Shown piece after piece: positions 27,693 through 36,125 of a DNA stretch of 64,000 bases. A model generated the notes under the pieces. It made no database searches, had not been told where the DNA came from, and saw nothing but the letters and a program-made list of their open reading frames with translations. Every line of letters starts with the position of its first letter. Position 1 is the first letter of the stretch. Location: contig NZ_JAENHO010000003.1 in assembly GCF_016785085.1 (NCBI RefSeq), forward strand, positions 620,001 through 684,000, given 5' to 3'. The DNA is from Paractinoplanes lichenicola (GTDB taxonomy: Bacteria; Actinomycetota; Actinomycetes; Mycobacteriales; Micromonosporaceae). A program made the position numbers and the translations under genes.

Positions 27693-28301
27693 ATGAGTGT
27701 TGACGAGTTGACGATGCGGGGCGGCGGCGCATCCTTCGATGACCAGGTGTTCGAGCGGCTCCTGCGGGAGCGGATCATCTTTCTCGGCAGCGAGGTCAAC
27801 GACGAGGTGACCAACCGCATCTGTGCCCAGATGCTGCTGCTGGCCTCGGCCGACAGCGAGAAGGACATCGCGCTCTACATCAACTCGCCCGGCGGCTCCA
27901 TCAGCGCCGGCATGGCGGTGTACGACACGATGCAGTACATCAAGAACGACGTGGCGACGATCGCGATGGGCATGGCGGCCTCGATGGGCCAGTTCCTGCT
28001 CTGCGCCGGCACCCCCGGCAAGCGGTATGCGCTGCCGCACGCGCGGATCATGATGCACCAGCTCTCCGGCGGCATCGGCGGCACCGCGGCCGACATCGCC
28101 ATCCAGGCCGAGAGCATGCTGCACATCAAGAACGTGATGAACGAGCGGATCGCGTTCCACAGCGGGCACACCCCGGAGGAGATCGAGCGCGACTCCGACC
28201 GCGACCGCTGGTTCACCGCGCAGCAGGCCAAGGAGTACGGCCTGGTCGACCACGTGATCAGCAAGGCGGCCCAGGTGGGCAACAACTCCGCGCTGGTCTG
28301 A
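27693..28301 (+). CDS. clpP: ATP-dependent Clp protease proteolytic subunit (stand-alone)
   Basis: 202 residues from ATG 27693 (GAGGG upstream; ATG 27675 is in frame). The serine protease triad is present: Ser97 in AASMGQFLL, His122 in RIMMHQ and Asp in the IERDSDRD motif. The protein forms heptameric rings that degrade unfolded polypeptides fed by ClpX or ClpC. It is not in the usual clpP1-clpP2-clpX arrangement: its neighbours are a lipoprotein and a proline-rich membrane protein. It is thus likely an additional ClpP paralogue, which could form mixed rings or act under stress. Confidence 0.97.
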   Translation: MSVDELTMRGGGASFDDQVFERLLRERIIFLGSEVNDEVTNRICAQMLLLASADSEKDIALYINSPGGSISAGMAVYDTMQYIKNDVATIAMGMAASMGQFLLCAGTPGKRYALPHARIMMHQLSGGIGGTAADIAIQAESMLHIKNVMNERIAFHSGHTPEEIERDSDRDRWFTAQQAKEYGLVDHVISKAAQVGNNSALV

Positions 28302-28419
28302 CCTGCGGGTTCACCGCTTCTCAACGGGCACGTGGCAGTCGCCGCGTGCCCGTTGTGTCGTCCTCGGCGGTTTCGGGTAAGAGCCGTTCATCCCCCGAAT
28401 CTGCCAAGGAGGTGCTGAC

Positions 28420-29028
28420 GTGAGGATCCCGACGTTCTCCCGCCAGTCCACGAGCGATACCGCGGAGACACCCGAGCGCCCGGCCACGACCGGCACTGTG
28501 ACGCGGCCGCGCGACGACAACACGACCGAAGTCCGACCCACCCCCGTACGCCCCCGGCGCGACGACGAGGACACGCTGCGCGACCTGCCCCCGGCCCCGC
28601 CGCCGGCCTCGCGTCGCACCGAGCCGCCCGCGCCGCCGCGCCCCTCCGGCACCGCCCCCGTCGAGCGCCCGGCCGACCCGGATGCCGCCGTTACCGCCGG
28701 CCCCAAGCCGCGCGCAAGCCTGCTGGCCACCCTCGGCCTGATCCTGGGTGTGGCGTCCGTGCTGCTCGTTCTCTCCGGGCCGCTGCTGGGCTACGGCATC
28801 GGCGTGGCCGGCCTGGCCCTGATCCTCTCGCTGAGCGGCATCCACGCCACCGGCAAGCGCCACGTCGCCGGCAAGACCGACGCCCTGCTGGGCATGGTGC
28901 TGTCGCTGGGCGCGATCGTGCTCGGCGTGCTCGCGCTGACCGGGTCGCTCAGCTGGCTCGGCACCGACGTGCAGCCGGTGAACAGCCTCCGCGAGTGGCT
29001 TGACGCACAGTTCGTGGACCGTTTCTAA
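28420..29028 (+). CDS. proline-rich membrane protein (DUF4190-like)
   Basis: 202 residues from GTG 28420 with ribosome-binding site AAGGAGGTG. Residues 1-100 are a disordered region rich in Arg, Pro, Asp and Thr (likely cytoplasmic). Three hydrophobic spans follow at about 105-125, 127-145 and 160-182, with the loop GIHATGKRHVAGK between; this span pattern resembles DUF4190 proteins. A short charged tail SLREWLDAQFVDRF ends the protein. The gene follows clpP after 118 bases. No function is known. Confidence 0.75.
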   Translation: MRIPTFSRQSTSDTAETPERPATTGTVTRPRDDNTTEVRPTPVRPRRDDEDTLRDLPPAPPPASRRTEPPAPPRPSGTAPVERPADPDAAVTAGPKPRASLLATLGLILGVASVLLVLSGPLLGYGIGVAGLALILSLSGIHATGKRHVAGKTDALLGMVLSLGAIVLGVLALTGSLSWLGTDVQPVNSLREWLDAQFVDRF

Positions 29029-29101
29029 AGGTTTACCCCCGGCAATAGTCGGGCATCAGACAGTTGCGGGCGGCGATGCGCCGGACGCGATGATCGGAAC
29101 C

Positions 29102-29123
29102 GGGACTGGCGCTCACCAGTCCC
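29102..29123 (+). terminator. hairpin downstream of the proline-rich membrane protein gene
   Basis: GGGACTGG (29102-29109) pairs perfectly with CCAGTCCC (29116-29123) around CGCTCA. It lies 73 bases after the upstream stop codon. No T-run follows. Confidence 0.5.
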
Positions 29124-29163
29124 GCCCCGGAAGAGTCCGGCGGTGCGCCGGCAGTCATTCGCC

Positions 29164-29194
29164 TCGAGGGCGGCCTGGTTCAGGCCGCCCTCGA
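29164..29194. terminator. 14-bp perfect stem-loop in the clpP-side/ddaH gap
   Basis: TCGAGGGCGGCCTG (29164-29177) and its exact complement (29181-29194) flank the loop GTT. It is the most stable structure in the 297-base gap 29029-29325, which holds no gene I can support. It may terminate transcripts from the left or sit in the leader of ddaH-rocD. Confidence 0.7.
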
Positions 29195-29325
29195 CGCACG
29201 TCCGGGCCCTGTGCGGCGCAGACACAACGAATCTTCGGTGCGGCCGCGGATCACGCAACGATCGAACGCGGCAAGCATGGTTGAACTAAGGCATTCGAAG
29301 GTCCGGCGCGCCTAGCGTTTCAGGC

Positions 29326-30132
29326 ATGACGATCACGGCTTCGCCGCGCCGCTACCTCATGTGCCGGCCCACCCATTTCGCGGTGACCTATCGGATCAAC
29401 CCGTGGATGGATCCCACGGCGCCCTACGACAACGCGCTCGCCGTCAGCCAGTGGGAGAGCCTCCGGCAGACGTATCTCGACCTGGGTCACACCGTCGAGC
29501 TGATCGAGCCGCTGCCCGGGCTGCCCGACATGGTGTTCTCCGCGAACGGCGCCACCGTGGTCGACGGCCGGGTGCTAGCGGTGCAGTTCCGCGACGCCGA
29601 GCGGGCCGACGAGGCCCCCGCGTACGCCGCCTGGTTCCGCGAGCACGGCTTCGAGGTGATCGAGCCCAAGCACACCAACGAGGGCGAGGGCGACATCCTG
29701 CTCGCCGGGGACGTGCTGCTGGCCGGCACCGGCTTCCGCACCGCGCACGCGTCGCACGCCGAGACCCAGGAGGCCCTGCGCCGCCCGGTGATCACGCTCC
29801 AGCTCGTCGACCCGTCGCTCTACCACCTCGACACGGCGCTCTGCGTGCTCGACGACACCAACATCGCGTACCTGCCGGCGGCGTTCTCGCCCGGTTCGCA
29901 GGCCGTGCTCCAGCAGCTCTATCCGCACGCCGTGATCGCCAACGCGGAGGACGCGGCCGTGCTCGGCCTCAACGCGGTCAGCGACGGCCGTACGGTTGTG
30001 CTGCCGGTGCAAGCCACCCATCTCGCGGCCGAGCTGCGGGCGGCCGGCTACCAGACCGTCGGGGTCGACGTCTCCGAGCTGCGCAAGGCCGGCGGCGGAC
30101 CCAAGTGCTGCACGTTGGAGGTGCGTTCATGA
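29326..30132 (+). CDS. ddaH: dimethylarginine dimethylaminohydrolase / arginine-deiminase-family hydrolase
   Basis: 268 residues. Amidinotransferase-superfamily fold with LPDMVFSANG (substrate-binding Asp), a guanidine-site segment GEGDILLAG, His in YHLDTALCVLDD and the catalytic Cys in the C-terminal GGGPKCCTLEV. Family members hydrolyse methylated arginines to citrulline, or arginine itself to citrulline or ornithine plus ammonia. The stop overlaps the rocD start by four bases (ATGA), pointing to an arginine-to-ornithine-to-glutamate-semialdehyde route; arginine or a methylarginine could be the true substrate. Confidence 0.88.
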   Translation: MTITASPRRYLMCRPTHFAVTYRINPWMDPTAPYDNALAVSQWESLRQTYLDLGHTVELIEPLPGLPDMVFSANGATVVDGRVLAVQFRDAERADEAPAYAAWFREHGFEVIEPKHTNEGEGDILLAGDVLLAGTGFRTAHASHAETQEALRRPVITLQLVDPSLYHLDTALCVLDDTNIAYLPAAFSPGSQAVLQQLYPHAVIANAEDAAVLGLNAVSDGRTVVLPVQATHLAAELRAAGYQTVGVDVSELRKAGGGPKCCTLEVRS

Positions 30133-31340
30133 CAACCGTGGAGAACCGTACGCCGAACGAGCTGGCCGAGGCCGAGCGGCACACGGCGCACAACTATCAC
30201 CCGCTGCCGGTCGTGATCGCCGAGGGCGAGGGCGCCTGGGTGACCGACGTCGACGGCCGCCGCTACCTGGATTTCCTGGCCGGCTATTCGGCGCTCAACT
30301 TCGGCCACCGGCACCCCGGCCTGATCGCCGCCGCCCACGCCCAGCTCGACCGGATCACCCTGACCAGCCGCGCGTTCGTGCACGACCAGTTCGCCGAGTT
30401 CTGCCGGTCGCTGGCCGAGCTCTGCGGCAAGGAGCTGGTGCTGCCGATGAACACCGGCGCCGAGGCCGTCGAGACCGCGATCAAGGTGTCCCGCAAGTGG
30501 GGCTACCAGGTCAAGGGCGTGCCGGACGGCCGGGCCGAGATCATCGTGGCCGCTGACAACTTCCACGGCCGGACGACCACGATCGTCAGCTTCTCGACCG
30601 ATCCCGACGCCAAGGCCGACTTCGGGCCGTACACGCCTGGGTTCGTCGTGGTCCCGTACGGGGATGAGACCGCCCTGCGCGAGGCGATCACCCCGAACAC
30701 GGTGGCCGTGCTGCTGGAGCCGATCCAGGGCGAGGCGGGGGTGCTCGTGCCGCCGGCGGGCTACTTCGCCGCCGTGCGCGCGCTCTGCGACGAGCACAAC
30801 GTGCTGATGATGGCCGACGAGATCCAGTCGGGTCTGGGCCGCACCGGCCGCACGTTCGCGATCGAGCACGAGGGCGTCGTTCCCGACCTGTACGTCCTGG
30901 GCAAGGCGCTGGGCGGCGGCATCGTGCCGGTCTCGGCCGTCGCCGCCGACCGCGACGTGCTGGGCGTCCTCAAGCCCGGCGAACACGGCTCCACCTTCGG
31001 CGGCAACCCGCTGGCCTGCGCGGTCGGCACCGAGGTCGTACGCCTGCTGGCCACCGGCGACTTCCAGCGCCGCTCGGCCGAGCTGGGCGAGCACCTGCAC
31101 GCCCGGCTCACCGCGCTGATCGGCCACGGCGTCATCGCCGTACGCGGCCGGGGTCTCTGGGCCGGTGTCGACATCGATCCGTCCCTGCTCACCGGGCGGC
31201 AGGCCTGCGAACGGCTCGCCGAGCGGGGCGTGCTGGCCAAGGACACCCACGGCTCGACGATCCGGCTGGCCCCGCCCCTGGTCGTCACCCGGGCCGAGAT
31301 CGATCACGCGGTGGATCAGCTGGCCGCGATTCTCGGCTGA
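30129..31340 (+). CDS. rocD: ornithine--oxo-acid transaminase
   Basis: 403 residues, class III PLP aminotransferase. YLDFLAGYSALNFGHRHP at the N terminus, NTGAEAVETAIKVSRKWGY, DNFHGRTTTIVSFS, MMADEIQSGLGRTG and the PLP-binding Lys259 in VLGKALGGG are typical of ornithine aminotransferase, and GSTFGGNPLACAV follows. It transfers the delta-amino group of ornithine to 2-oxoglutarate, giving glutamate semialdehyde for glutamate or proline metabolism. Translationally coupled to ddaH. Its last 56 bases overlap the convergent sigma-factor gene. Confidence 0.96.
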   Translation: MTTVENRTPNELAEAERHTAHNYHPLPVVIAEGEGAWVTDVDGRRYLDFLAGYSALNFGHRHPGLIAAAHAQLDRITLTSRAFVHDQFAEFCRSLAELCGKELVLPMNTGAEAVETAIKVSRKWGYQVKGVPDGRAEIIVAADNFHGRTTTIVSFSTDPDAKADFGPYTPGFVVVPYGDETALREAITPNTVAVLLEPIQGEAGVLVPPAGYFAAVRALCDEHNVLMMADEIQSGLGRTGRTFAIEHEGVVPDLYVLGKALGGGIVPVSAVAADRDVLGVLKPGEHGSTFGGNPLACAVGTEVVRLLATGDFQRRSAELGEHLHARLTALIGHGVIAVRGRGLWAGVDIDPSLLTGRQACERLAERGVLAKDTHGSTIRLAPPLVVTRAEIDHAVDQLAAILG

Positions 31341-32583
31341 GCTCGGCCCGGGCCAGCAGGAGGCCTCGCTCCCGCTCGTTGCGGGTCAGCGAGGCCGCCC
31401 GGGTGAACTCCGCCCGCGCCTCGGCGTGCCGGTCGAGCCGGGCCAGCAGGTCGCCGCGCACGCTCGGGAGCAGGTGGTAGTCGCGCAGGGCGGGCACGGC
31501 CAGCAGCTGGTCGACCAGCTCCAGCCCGGCCGCGGGCCCGTACGCCCGGGACAGCGCCACCGCCCGGTTCAGCTCGACCACCGGCGACGGCGCCACCGTG
31601 GCCAGCCGCTCGTAGAGCCGGGCCATGAGCTGCCAGTCGGTGTCGGCGAAACGGCCGGCCCGGGCATGGCAGGCGGCGATGGCGGCCTGCAGCACGTACG
31701 GCCCGGGGCGGCCGCCGGCCAGCGCCTCGGCATGCTCGAGCGCGGCCAGGCCGCGACGGATCAGCAGCCTGTCCCAGCGGGCCCGGTTCTGGTCGGCGAG
31801 CAGGATCGGCTCGCCGTCCGGGCCGGTGCGCGCGCCCGTACGGGAGGCCTGTATCTCCATCAGCGCGATCAGGCCGTGCGCCTCGGGCTCACGCGGGACC
31901 AGCCGGGCCAGCACGCGGCCCAGCCGCAGGGCGTCCTCGCACAACGCCGGCCGCATCCAGTCGTCGCCTGAGGTGGCCGAGTAGCCCTCGTTGAAGATCA
32001 GATAGACGACCTCCAGCACCGAGGCGAGCCGGTCGGCCAGCTCGTCGCCCCGCGGCACCTCGAACGGCACCCGGGCGGCGGCCAGCGTCTTCTTGGCCCG
32101 CACGATGCGCTGGGCCACCGTCGATTCCGGCACCAGGAACGCCCGGGCGATCTCGCCGGTGGTCAGGCCGCCCAGCAGCCGCAGGGTCAGCGCGGTGCGG
32201 GCCTCGGTGGACAGCACCGGGTGGCAGGCCACGAAGACCAGCCGCAGCAGGTCGTCGCCGATGCCGTCGTCCTCGGCGACCGTCGTGCCGATGTCGGGAA
32301 CCGACTCCGGCAGCTCCCGGCCGACCTCCTCGATCTTGCGGCGGTAGGTCTCGGCGCGCCGGATGTGATCGACGGCCCGGCGCTTGGCCGTGGTCATCAG
32401 CCAGGCGCCGGGGTTGTTCGGGACACCGTCGGAGGGCCACTGCTCCAACGCCGCGACCAGCGCGTCCTGCGCGAGCTCCTCGGCCACGCCGACGTCGCGG
32501 ACCAGCCGGGTCAGCCCGGCTACGAGGCGGGGCGCCTCCATGCGCCAGACGGCGTCGATCGTACGGTGGATGTCAGTGGCCAC
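31285..32583 (-). CDS. ECF42-type RNA polymerase sigma factor with TPR-like C-terminal extension (DUF6596)
   Basis: 432 residues. Sigma region 2 lies at about 15-85 (ARLVAGLTRLVRDVGVAEELAQDALVAALE, WLMTTAKRRAVDHIRR) and region 4 at about 125-180 (ARTALTLRLLGGLTTGEIARAFLVPESTVAQRIVRAKKTL, discussed here in pieces). A long helical C-terminal domain (about 190-430) with ALVIFNEGYSAT-like motif, LCEDALRLGRVLARL and TPR-like helices marks the ECF42 group. These sigma factors lack an anti-sigma factor and pair with a DGPF protein, encoded 12 bases upstream in the same direction. It reads 56 bases into the convergent rocD gene. Confidence 0.92.
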   Translation of the reverse strand: MATDIHRTIDAVWRMEAPRLVAGLTRLVRDVGVAEELAQDALVAALEQWPSDGVPNNPGAWLMTTAKRRAVDHIRRAETYRRKIEEVGRELPESVPDIGTTVAEDDGIGDDLLRLVFVACHPVLSTEARTALTLRLLGGLTTGEIARAFLVPESTVAQRIVRAKKTLAAARVPFEVPRGDELADRLASVLEVVYLIFNEGYSATSGDDWMRPALCEDALRLGRVLARLVPREPEAHGLIALMEIQASRTGARTGPDGEPILLADQNRARWDRLLIRRGLAALEHAEALAGGRPGPYVLQAAIAACHARAGRFADTDWQLMARLYERLATVAPSPVVELNRAVALSRAYGPAAGLELVDQLLAVPALRDYHLLPSVRGDLLARLDRHAEARAEFTRAASLTRNERERGLLLARAELSRESRPADPPRDRSRPG

Positions 32584-32595
32584 GGTGCGGACCGA

Positions 32596-33024
32596 TCAGG
32601 TGAACCGGGACGACTTGTCGCGCTCCGCCACGGCCTGCCGCTGCTCGTCGGTCATCGTCTCGCTGAAGTCCTCGGGCCCGATGACCGGCCGGATCTCGAT
32701 GTTGCTCGGCTCACCGGCCGGCGGGCGGAGCGGGTAGCGCTTGAACCACTCGACGCATTCCTCGAGCGACTTGGTCTCGACCAGGAAGAAGCCGCCGATG
32801 AGCTCCTTGGTCTCGGCGAACGGCCCGTCGACCACGGTCTTGCGGTCACCGTCGATGACGATCCGGGCGCCCCGGGAGCTCGGATGCAGCCCCTCGGCCG
32901 CCAGCAGCACGCCGGCGTCCATCAGCTCCTGGATGAACGCGCCCATCGTGTCGAAGACCTCGGTGGCGGGCGGGATGCTGGCCTCGCTCTCGGTCGTGGC
33001 CTTGGTGATCACCATGAATCGCAA
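32596..33024 (-). CDS. DGPF/YCII-related protein, partner of the ECF42 sigma factor
   Basis: 142 residues. The fold is a ferredoxin-like YCII domain: MRFMVITKATTESEA, FIQELMDAGVLLAAEGLHPSS, VDGPFAETKELIGGFFLVE. The VDGPFAE stretch is the name-giving DGPF motif. Proteins of this class are found next to ECF42 sigma factors and are thought to influence or be controlled by them; the mechanism is unsettled. It is the first gene of the leftward pair. Only 97 bases with a terminator-like hairpin separate it from the FHA gene. Confidence 0.9.
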   Translation of the reverse strand: MRFMVITKATTESEASIPPATEVFDTMGAFIQELMDAGVLLAAEGLHPSSRGARIVIDGDRKTVVDGPFAETKELIGGFFLVETKSLEECVEWFKRYPLRPPAGEPSNIEIRPVIGPEDFSETMTDEQRQAVAERDKSSRFT

Positions 33025-33085
33025 CGCTGTCTCCTCACGTCGGTGTGCCTTCCACCTACGCGTCGATCGGCGGCCGTCCCGTTCG

Positions 33086-33120
33086 ACACCCGGCCGGAAC
33101 TTTTCCGGCCGGGTGTTTTT
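33086..33120 (+). terminator. perfect 14-bp stem-loop with T-tail
   Basis: ACACCCGGCCGGAA (33086-33099) pairs with its exact complement (33103-33116), and TTTTT follows on the plus strand. The orientation with the T-run would stop rightward transcription, yet both flanking genes point left. As a hairpin alone it could still terminate the FHA gene, whose stop is two bases away. Confidence 0.8.
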
Positions 33121-33121
33121 G

Positions 33122-34273
33122 TCAGCTTCGCTCGAACTTGCGCAGGGCCATCGTCGGGGCCTCGCCCATCACCGATTCGGGTTGGACGACGCCGCCGGTG
33201 GCCCACATGTTCGACCGGCCCACCTGTACGCCCCCGTAGAGCTCGACCACGTCGTTCGGGCCCAGGGTGCGGCTCTCCTGGCGGTGCAGCGCGATCCGCT
33301 CGTCGTCGTTGACCGTGCCGCCGGGGCGGACGCCGCTGCCGTTGGTGCTGATGTCCTGCACGGTGAGGTTGCCGTCGGTGCGCAGCGTGAACTGGACGTG
33401 CCCGCGGCTGATCCACTTGCGGGCGTCGTCGGTCAGCCACTGGCCGAGCATGATGCCGCGGCCGCCCTCGGGGGCGCGGCCGACCACGATCGGCTCGTCG
33501 GTCGAGACCACGAACCGGCGGCGGATGACCCCGTCGATGCGGACGGAGAGCACCTCGACTGCGGGCCGGGGGCCGGCGTCGCGCAGCTTGGCGCCGTGCC
33601 GGGGGCAGGTGGGCGCGCCGGAGCGCAGGGACGGCGGCGGCTGCGAGACCGGGCTGGTGAACGTCCGCATGTCGGCGAACGGGCTGTCCGGGTCGCCGCC
33701 GGAGCCGAAGCTGGTGCAGTTGGGCTCGGGGCACGTCCAGATGCGGGCCAGCAGGCGCTCACCGACCGGGGAGCGCTCGGCCGGCCTGGGCGGCTCGCCC
33801 CGGCCGACCCGGGCCATGAGCACCGGGCTGCCGCCCTCGCCGGCCACGGCGGCCAGCAGGCGGCCCGGCTCTTCGACCCACGGGTGCCGGTCACGGTTGC
33901 CCCGGCTGCGGGTGAGCACCGGCAGGCCGAGCAGCTCGGCCACCTCGAAGACGCGATCGTCGAGCTGGGGCACGACCTCGACCTTGCCGTCGTCGGACCA
34001 GCGCCGGATGACCATTCGCTCGTTCGAGGTCAGGTCGGTGTCGGAGAGCAGGCCGCGCGGGGTCACCACGTAGACCGGGACGTTCTCCTCCGATACGCGG
34101 CGGCCGAGGGCGTCGATGACGAGGCCGAGGCGCACCGAGCTCGCGGGGCGGCCGCCGTCCAGGTCGGCATAACGCACGATCTCCGACATATCCACGACCG
34201 CGCGGGCGAGCGCGGGGTCGGTGGTGAGGCGCGCCTCGATGGCGTCGAGGACCTTGCTGACCTCGAATCTCAC
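33122..34273 (-). CDS. FHA-domain protein
   Basis: 383 residues from GTG 34273 with GGGAGG upstream. The C-terminal FHA domain (about 265-365) shows PIVVGRAPEGG, WISRGHVQFTL, LTVQDISTNGSGV, the phosphothreonine-binding pattern G-R-SRxH-DxSTNG. The N-terminal part (1-180) is an alpha/beta region with VYVVTPRGLLSDTDLTSNERMVIRR. The central part has Cys pairs (WTCPEPNCTSF and TCPRHG) that may bind zinc. It should read Ser/Thr kinase signalling in the cytoplasm. No kinase gene is nearby. Confidence 0.9.
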   Translation of the reverse strand: MRFEVSKVLDAIEARLTTDPALARAVVDMSEIVRYADLDGGRPASSVRLGLVIDALGRRVSEENVPVYVVTPRGLLSDTDLTSNERMVIRRWSDDGKVEVVPQLDDRVFEVAELLGLPVLTRSRGNRDRHPWVEEPGRLLAAVAGEGGSPVLMARVGRGEPPRPAERSPVGERLLARIWTCPEPNCTSFGSGGDPDSPFADMRTFTSPVSQPPPSLRSGAPTCPRHGAKLRDAGPRPAVEVLSVRIDGVIRRRFVVSTDEPIVVGRAPEGGRGIMLGQWLTDDARKWISRGHVQFTLRTDGNLTVQDISTNGSGVRPGGTVNDDERIALHRQESRTLGPNDVVELYGGVQVGRSNMWATGGVVQPESVMGEAPTMALRKFERS

Positions 34274-34399
34274 AGGTCCTCCCGGTGGTCCGCTGGTGTC
34301 TGTGCAACGGCAATCATGCCCCGTCCCCGCACTCGGCGAATGTCGCACCCCTCCGTTACCGTGTGGCCCGCGTAGAGATACATCGACGGGGGAGAAATC

Positions 34400-35203
34400 A
34401 TGAGGACTCGAGGGCTGGCTCTCGCGGGCGCGCTGGCGGCGGTCGTCGCGCTCGGCGGCTGCGGCGACAAGCAGGTCACGACGGGCATCGCCGAGGGCGG
34501 TTCCGGCGCTCCCACGGCCCCGGCGACGGCCACCACGACGGCCCCGGCGGCCGCGGCCGGTCCGGCTGCCGAGCTCGAGGCGGCCGCGACCAAGCTCAGC
34601 GACGCGCCGGTCAAGGTCGACGTGATCTCGCTGGCCGGCGTGACCATCTCGGGTGCCTTCGACGCCAAGGCCCAGCAGGGTGACATGACCATGGAGCTCG
34701 GGCCGGCCGGCGGCATGAGCATGAAGCAGCTCGGCAACGATCTCTATGTCAAGGTCACCGGCTCCATGGCCGCCGCGGTCGAGGGGGCCGCGGCCAAGAA
34801 GTGGATGCACATCGACCTCAGCACCGTGCCCGAGTCGAGCTCGCTCAACATCAAGAACAACGACCCCAAGGTCACGGCCAAGCTGCTCACCTCGGCCATG
34901 TCGGTCAAGAAGACCGGTGACAACAAGTTCTCGGGCACGGTCGACATGACCAAGTCGCCGACCTTCAACGCGCAGACCGCCAAGGGCCTCGCGGGCAAGA
35001 TGAAGGCCGTGCCGTTCACGGCCGAGGTCGACGCCGAGGGCCGCCTGGTCGAGCTGACCTTCGACATGGAGAAGATCGCGGCCGGGGCGGGCGAGATGAT
35101 CACGCGGTATTCCGACTTCGGCGTCCCGGTGGCCGTCGAGGCCCCGCCCGCGGCGCAGGTCGTCGAGATGCCGGCCTCGTTCAAGAAGGCGATGGGCGCC
35201 TGA
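34400..35203 (+). CDS. LppX/LprG-like lipoprotein, copy 1
   Basis: 267 residues. Signal peptide with lipobox LGGC (Cys near residue 21), a Thr/Ala/Pro linker to about residue 50, then a beta-sandwich-like domain with LEAAATKLSDAPVKVDVISLAG, LGNDLYVKVTG, KWMHIDLSTV, NKFSGTVDMTK and VPFTAEVDAEGRLVELTFDM. These motifs match the LppX/LprAFG family, which binds acyl lipids at the outer face of the membrane. A second member follows at 35313. Ribosome-binding site GGGGGAG precedes ATG 34400. Confidence 0.85.
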   Translation: MRTRGLALAGALAAVVALGGCGDKQVTTGIAEGGSGAPTAPATATTTAPAAAAGPAAELEAAATKLSDAPVKVDVISLAGVTISGAFDAKAQQGDMTMELGPAGGMSMKQLGNDLYVKVTGSMAAAVEGAAAKKWMHIDLSTVPESSSLNIKNNDPKVTAKLLTSAMSVKKTGDNKFSGTVDMTKSPTFNAQTAKGLAGKMKAVPFTAEVDAEGRLVELTFDMEKIAAGAGEMITRYSDFGVPVAVEAPPAAQVVEMPASFKKAMGA

Positions 35204-35312
35204 CACAGGGGTCCGGCCCGACCGTGATGTCCGTTTGCCGTTCGCGGCCGCCGGGAATTGATGTCGGTGAGCCGGCGTCAATCGGGCGTCCGGCCGGGCG
35301 GAAGGGACGGAC

Positions 35313-36125
35313 ATGCGGACACCACGGCTCGCCGGGCTGGGTCTCGCGACGATGGCGACGGCGGCGCTGACGCTCGCCGGCTGCGGCGACGGGGGCAGCG
35401 CGACGCCCGGGGCGAGCGCACCCGGGCCCGGCGCGAGCGCCACCGCCACGGCCTCGGGCAGCGCCGCCGATCCGGCCGCCGTCGAGGCCCTGACCAAGGC
35501 GACCTCGCAGCTCGGCACGACCAGCTTCAAGATGACGGCCAGCTCGGGCTCCGGCTTCAAGCTGACCGGGGAGGTCGACCCGGCGCAGGGCGTGGGCACG
35601 GTCGACATGAAGGCCAGCGGCCCCAACGCCGAGGTCAGCGTCAAGACGCTGCTGGCCGGCCAGGATCTCTACCTGCAGATCCCCGGCGTCACCAAGGCCG
35701 GCACGTGGACCCACGTCGACGTGGCCCGGCTGCCCGAGGGGGCCAACGTCGGCCTGCGGCCCGGCCAGATCGACCCGGTCAACACCTCGAACCTGCTCAG
35801 CTCGTCGACCGACGTGCACGCCACCGGTGGCAACAGCTACGCCGGGACGCTCGACCTGACCAAGGCGGCCGGGCTGGCCGGCGTCTCGCAGGTGACCGTC
35901 GACCAGACCGGCGCCCAGGCGCAGAAGGTGCCGTTCACCGCGGGCCTGGACGACCAGGGCCGGCTGGCCGAGCTGACCGTGCAGATCCCGGCCGTCAACG
36001 GCCAGGCCGCGCAGCCGCTCGAGGTGCTCTACAGCGACTACGGCGTGCCGGTGACGGTGGCCAAGCCGGCCGCCGCCGAGGTCACCGAGGCCCCGGACAG
36101 CCTTTACAGCTCGCTCGGCAGCTAA
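35313..36125 (+). CDS. LppX/LprG-like lipoprotein, copy 2
   Basis: 270 residues. Signal peptide with lipobox LAGC near residue 25 and an Ala/Gly/Pro/Ser linker. The domain shares order and motifs with the preceding lipoprotein: VEALTKATSQLGTTSFKM, LAGQDLYLQIPG, TWTHVDVARL, NSYAGTLDLTK and VPFTAGLDDQGRLAELTVQI. The two are diverged tandem paralogues. Its stop overlaps the stop of the convergent acyltransferase gene by four bases, leaving no space for a terminator. Role inferred: lipid binding or transfer in the envelope. Confidence 0.85.
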   Translation: MRTPRLAGLGLATMATAALTLAGCGDGGSATPGASAPGPGASATATASGSAADPAAVEALTKATSQLGTTSFKMTASSGSGFKLTGEVDPAQGVGTVDMKASGPNAEVSVKTLLAGQDLYLQIPGVTKAGTWTHVDVARLPEGANVGLRPGQIDPVNTSNLLSSSTDVHATGGNSYAGTLDLTKAAGLAGVSQVTVDQTGAQAQKVPFTAGLDDQGRLAELTVQIPAVNGQAAQPLEVLYSDYGVPVTVAKPAAAEVTEAPDSLYSSLGS

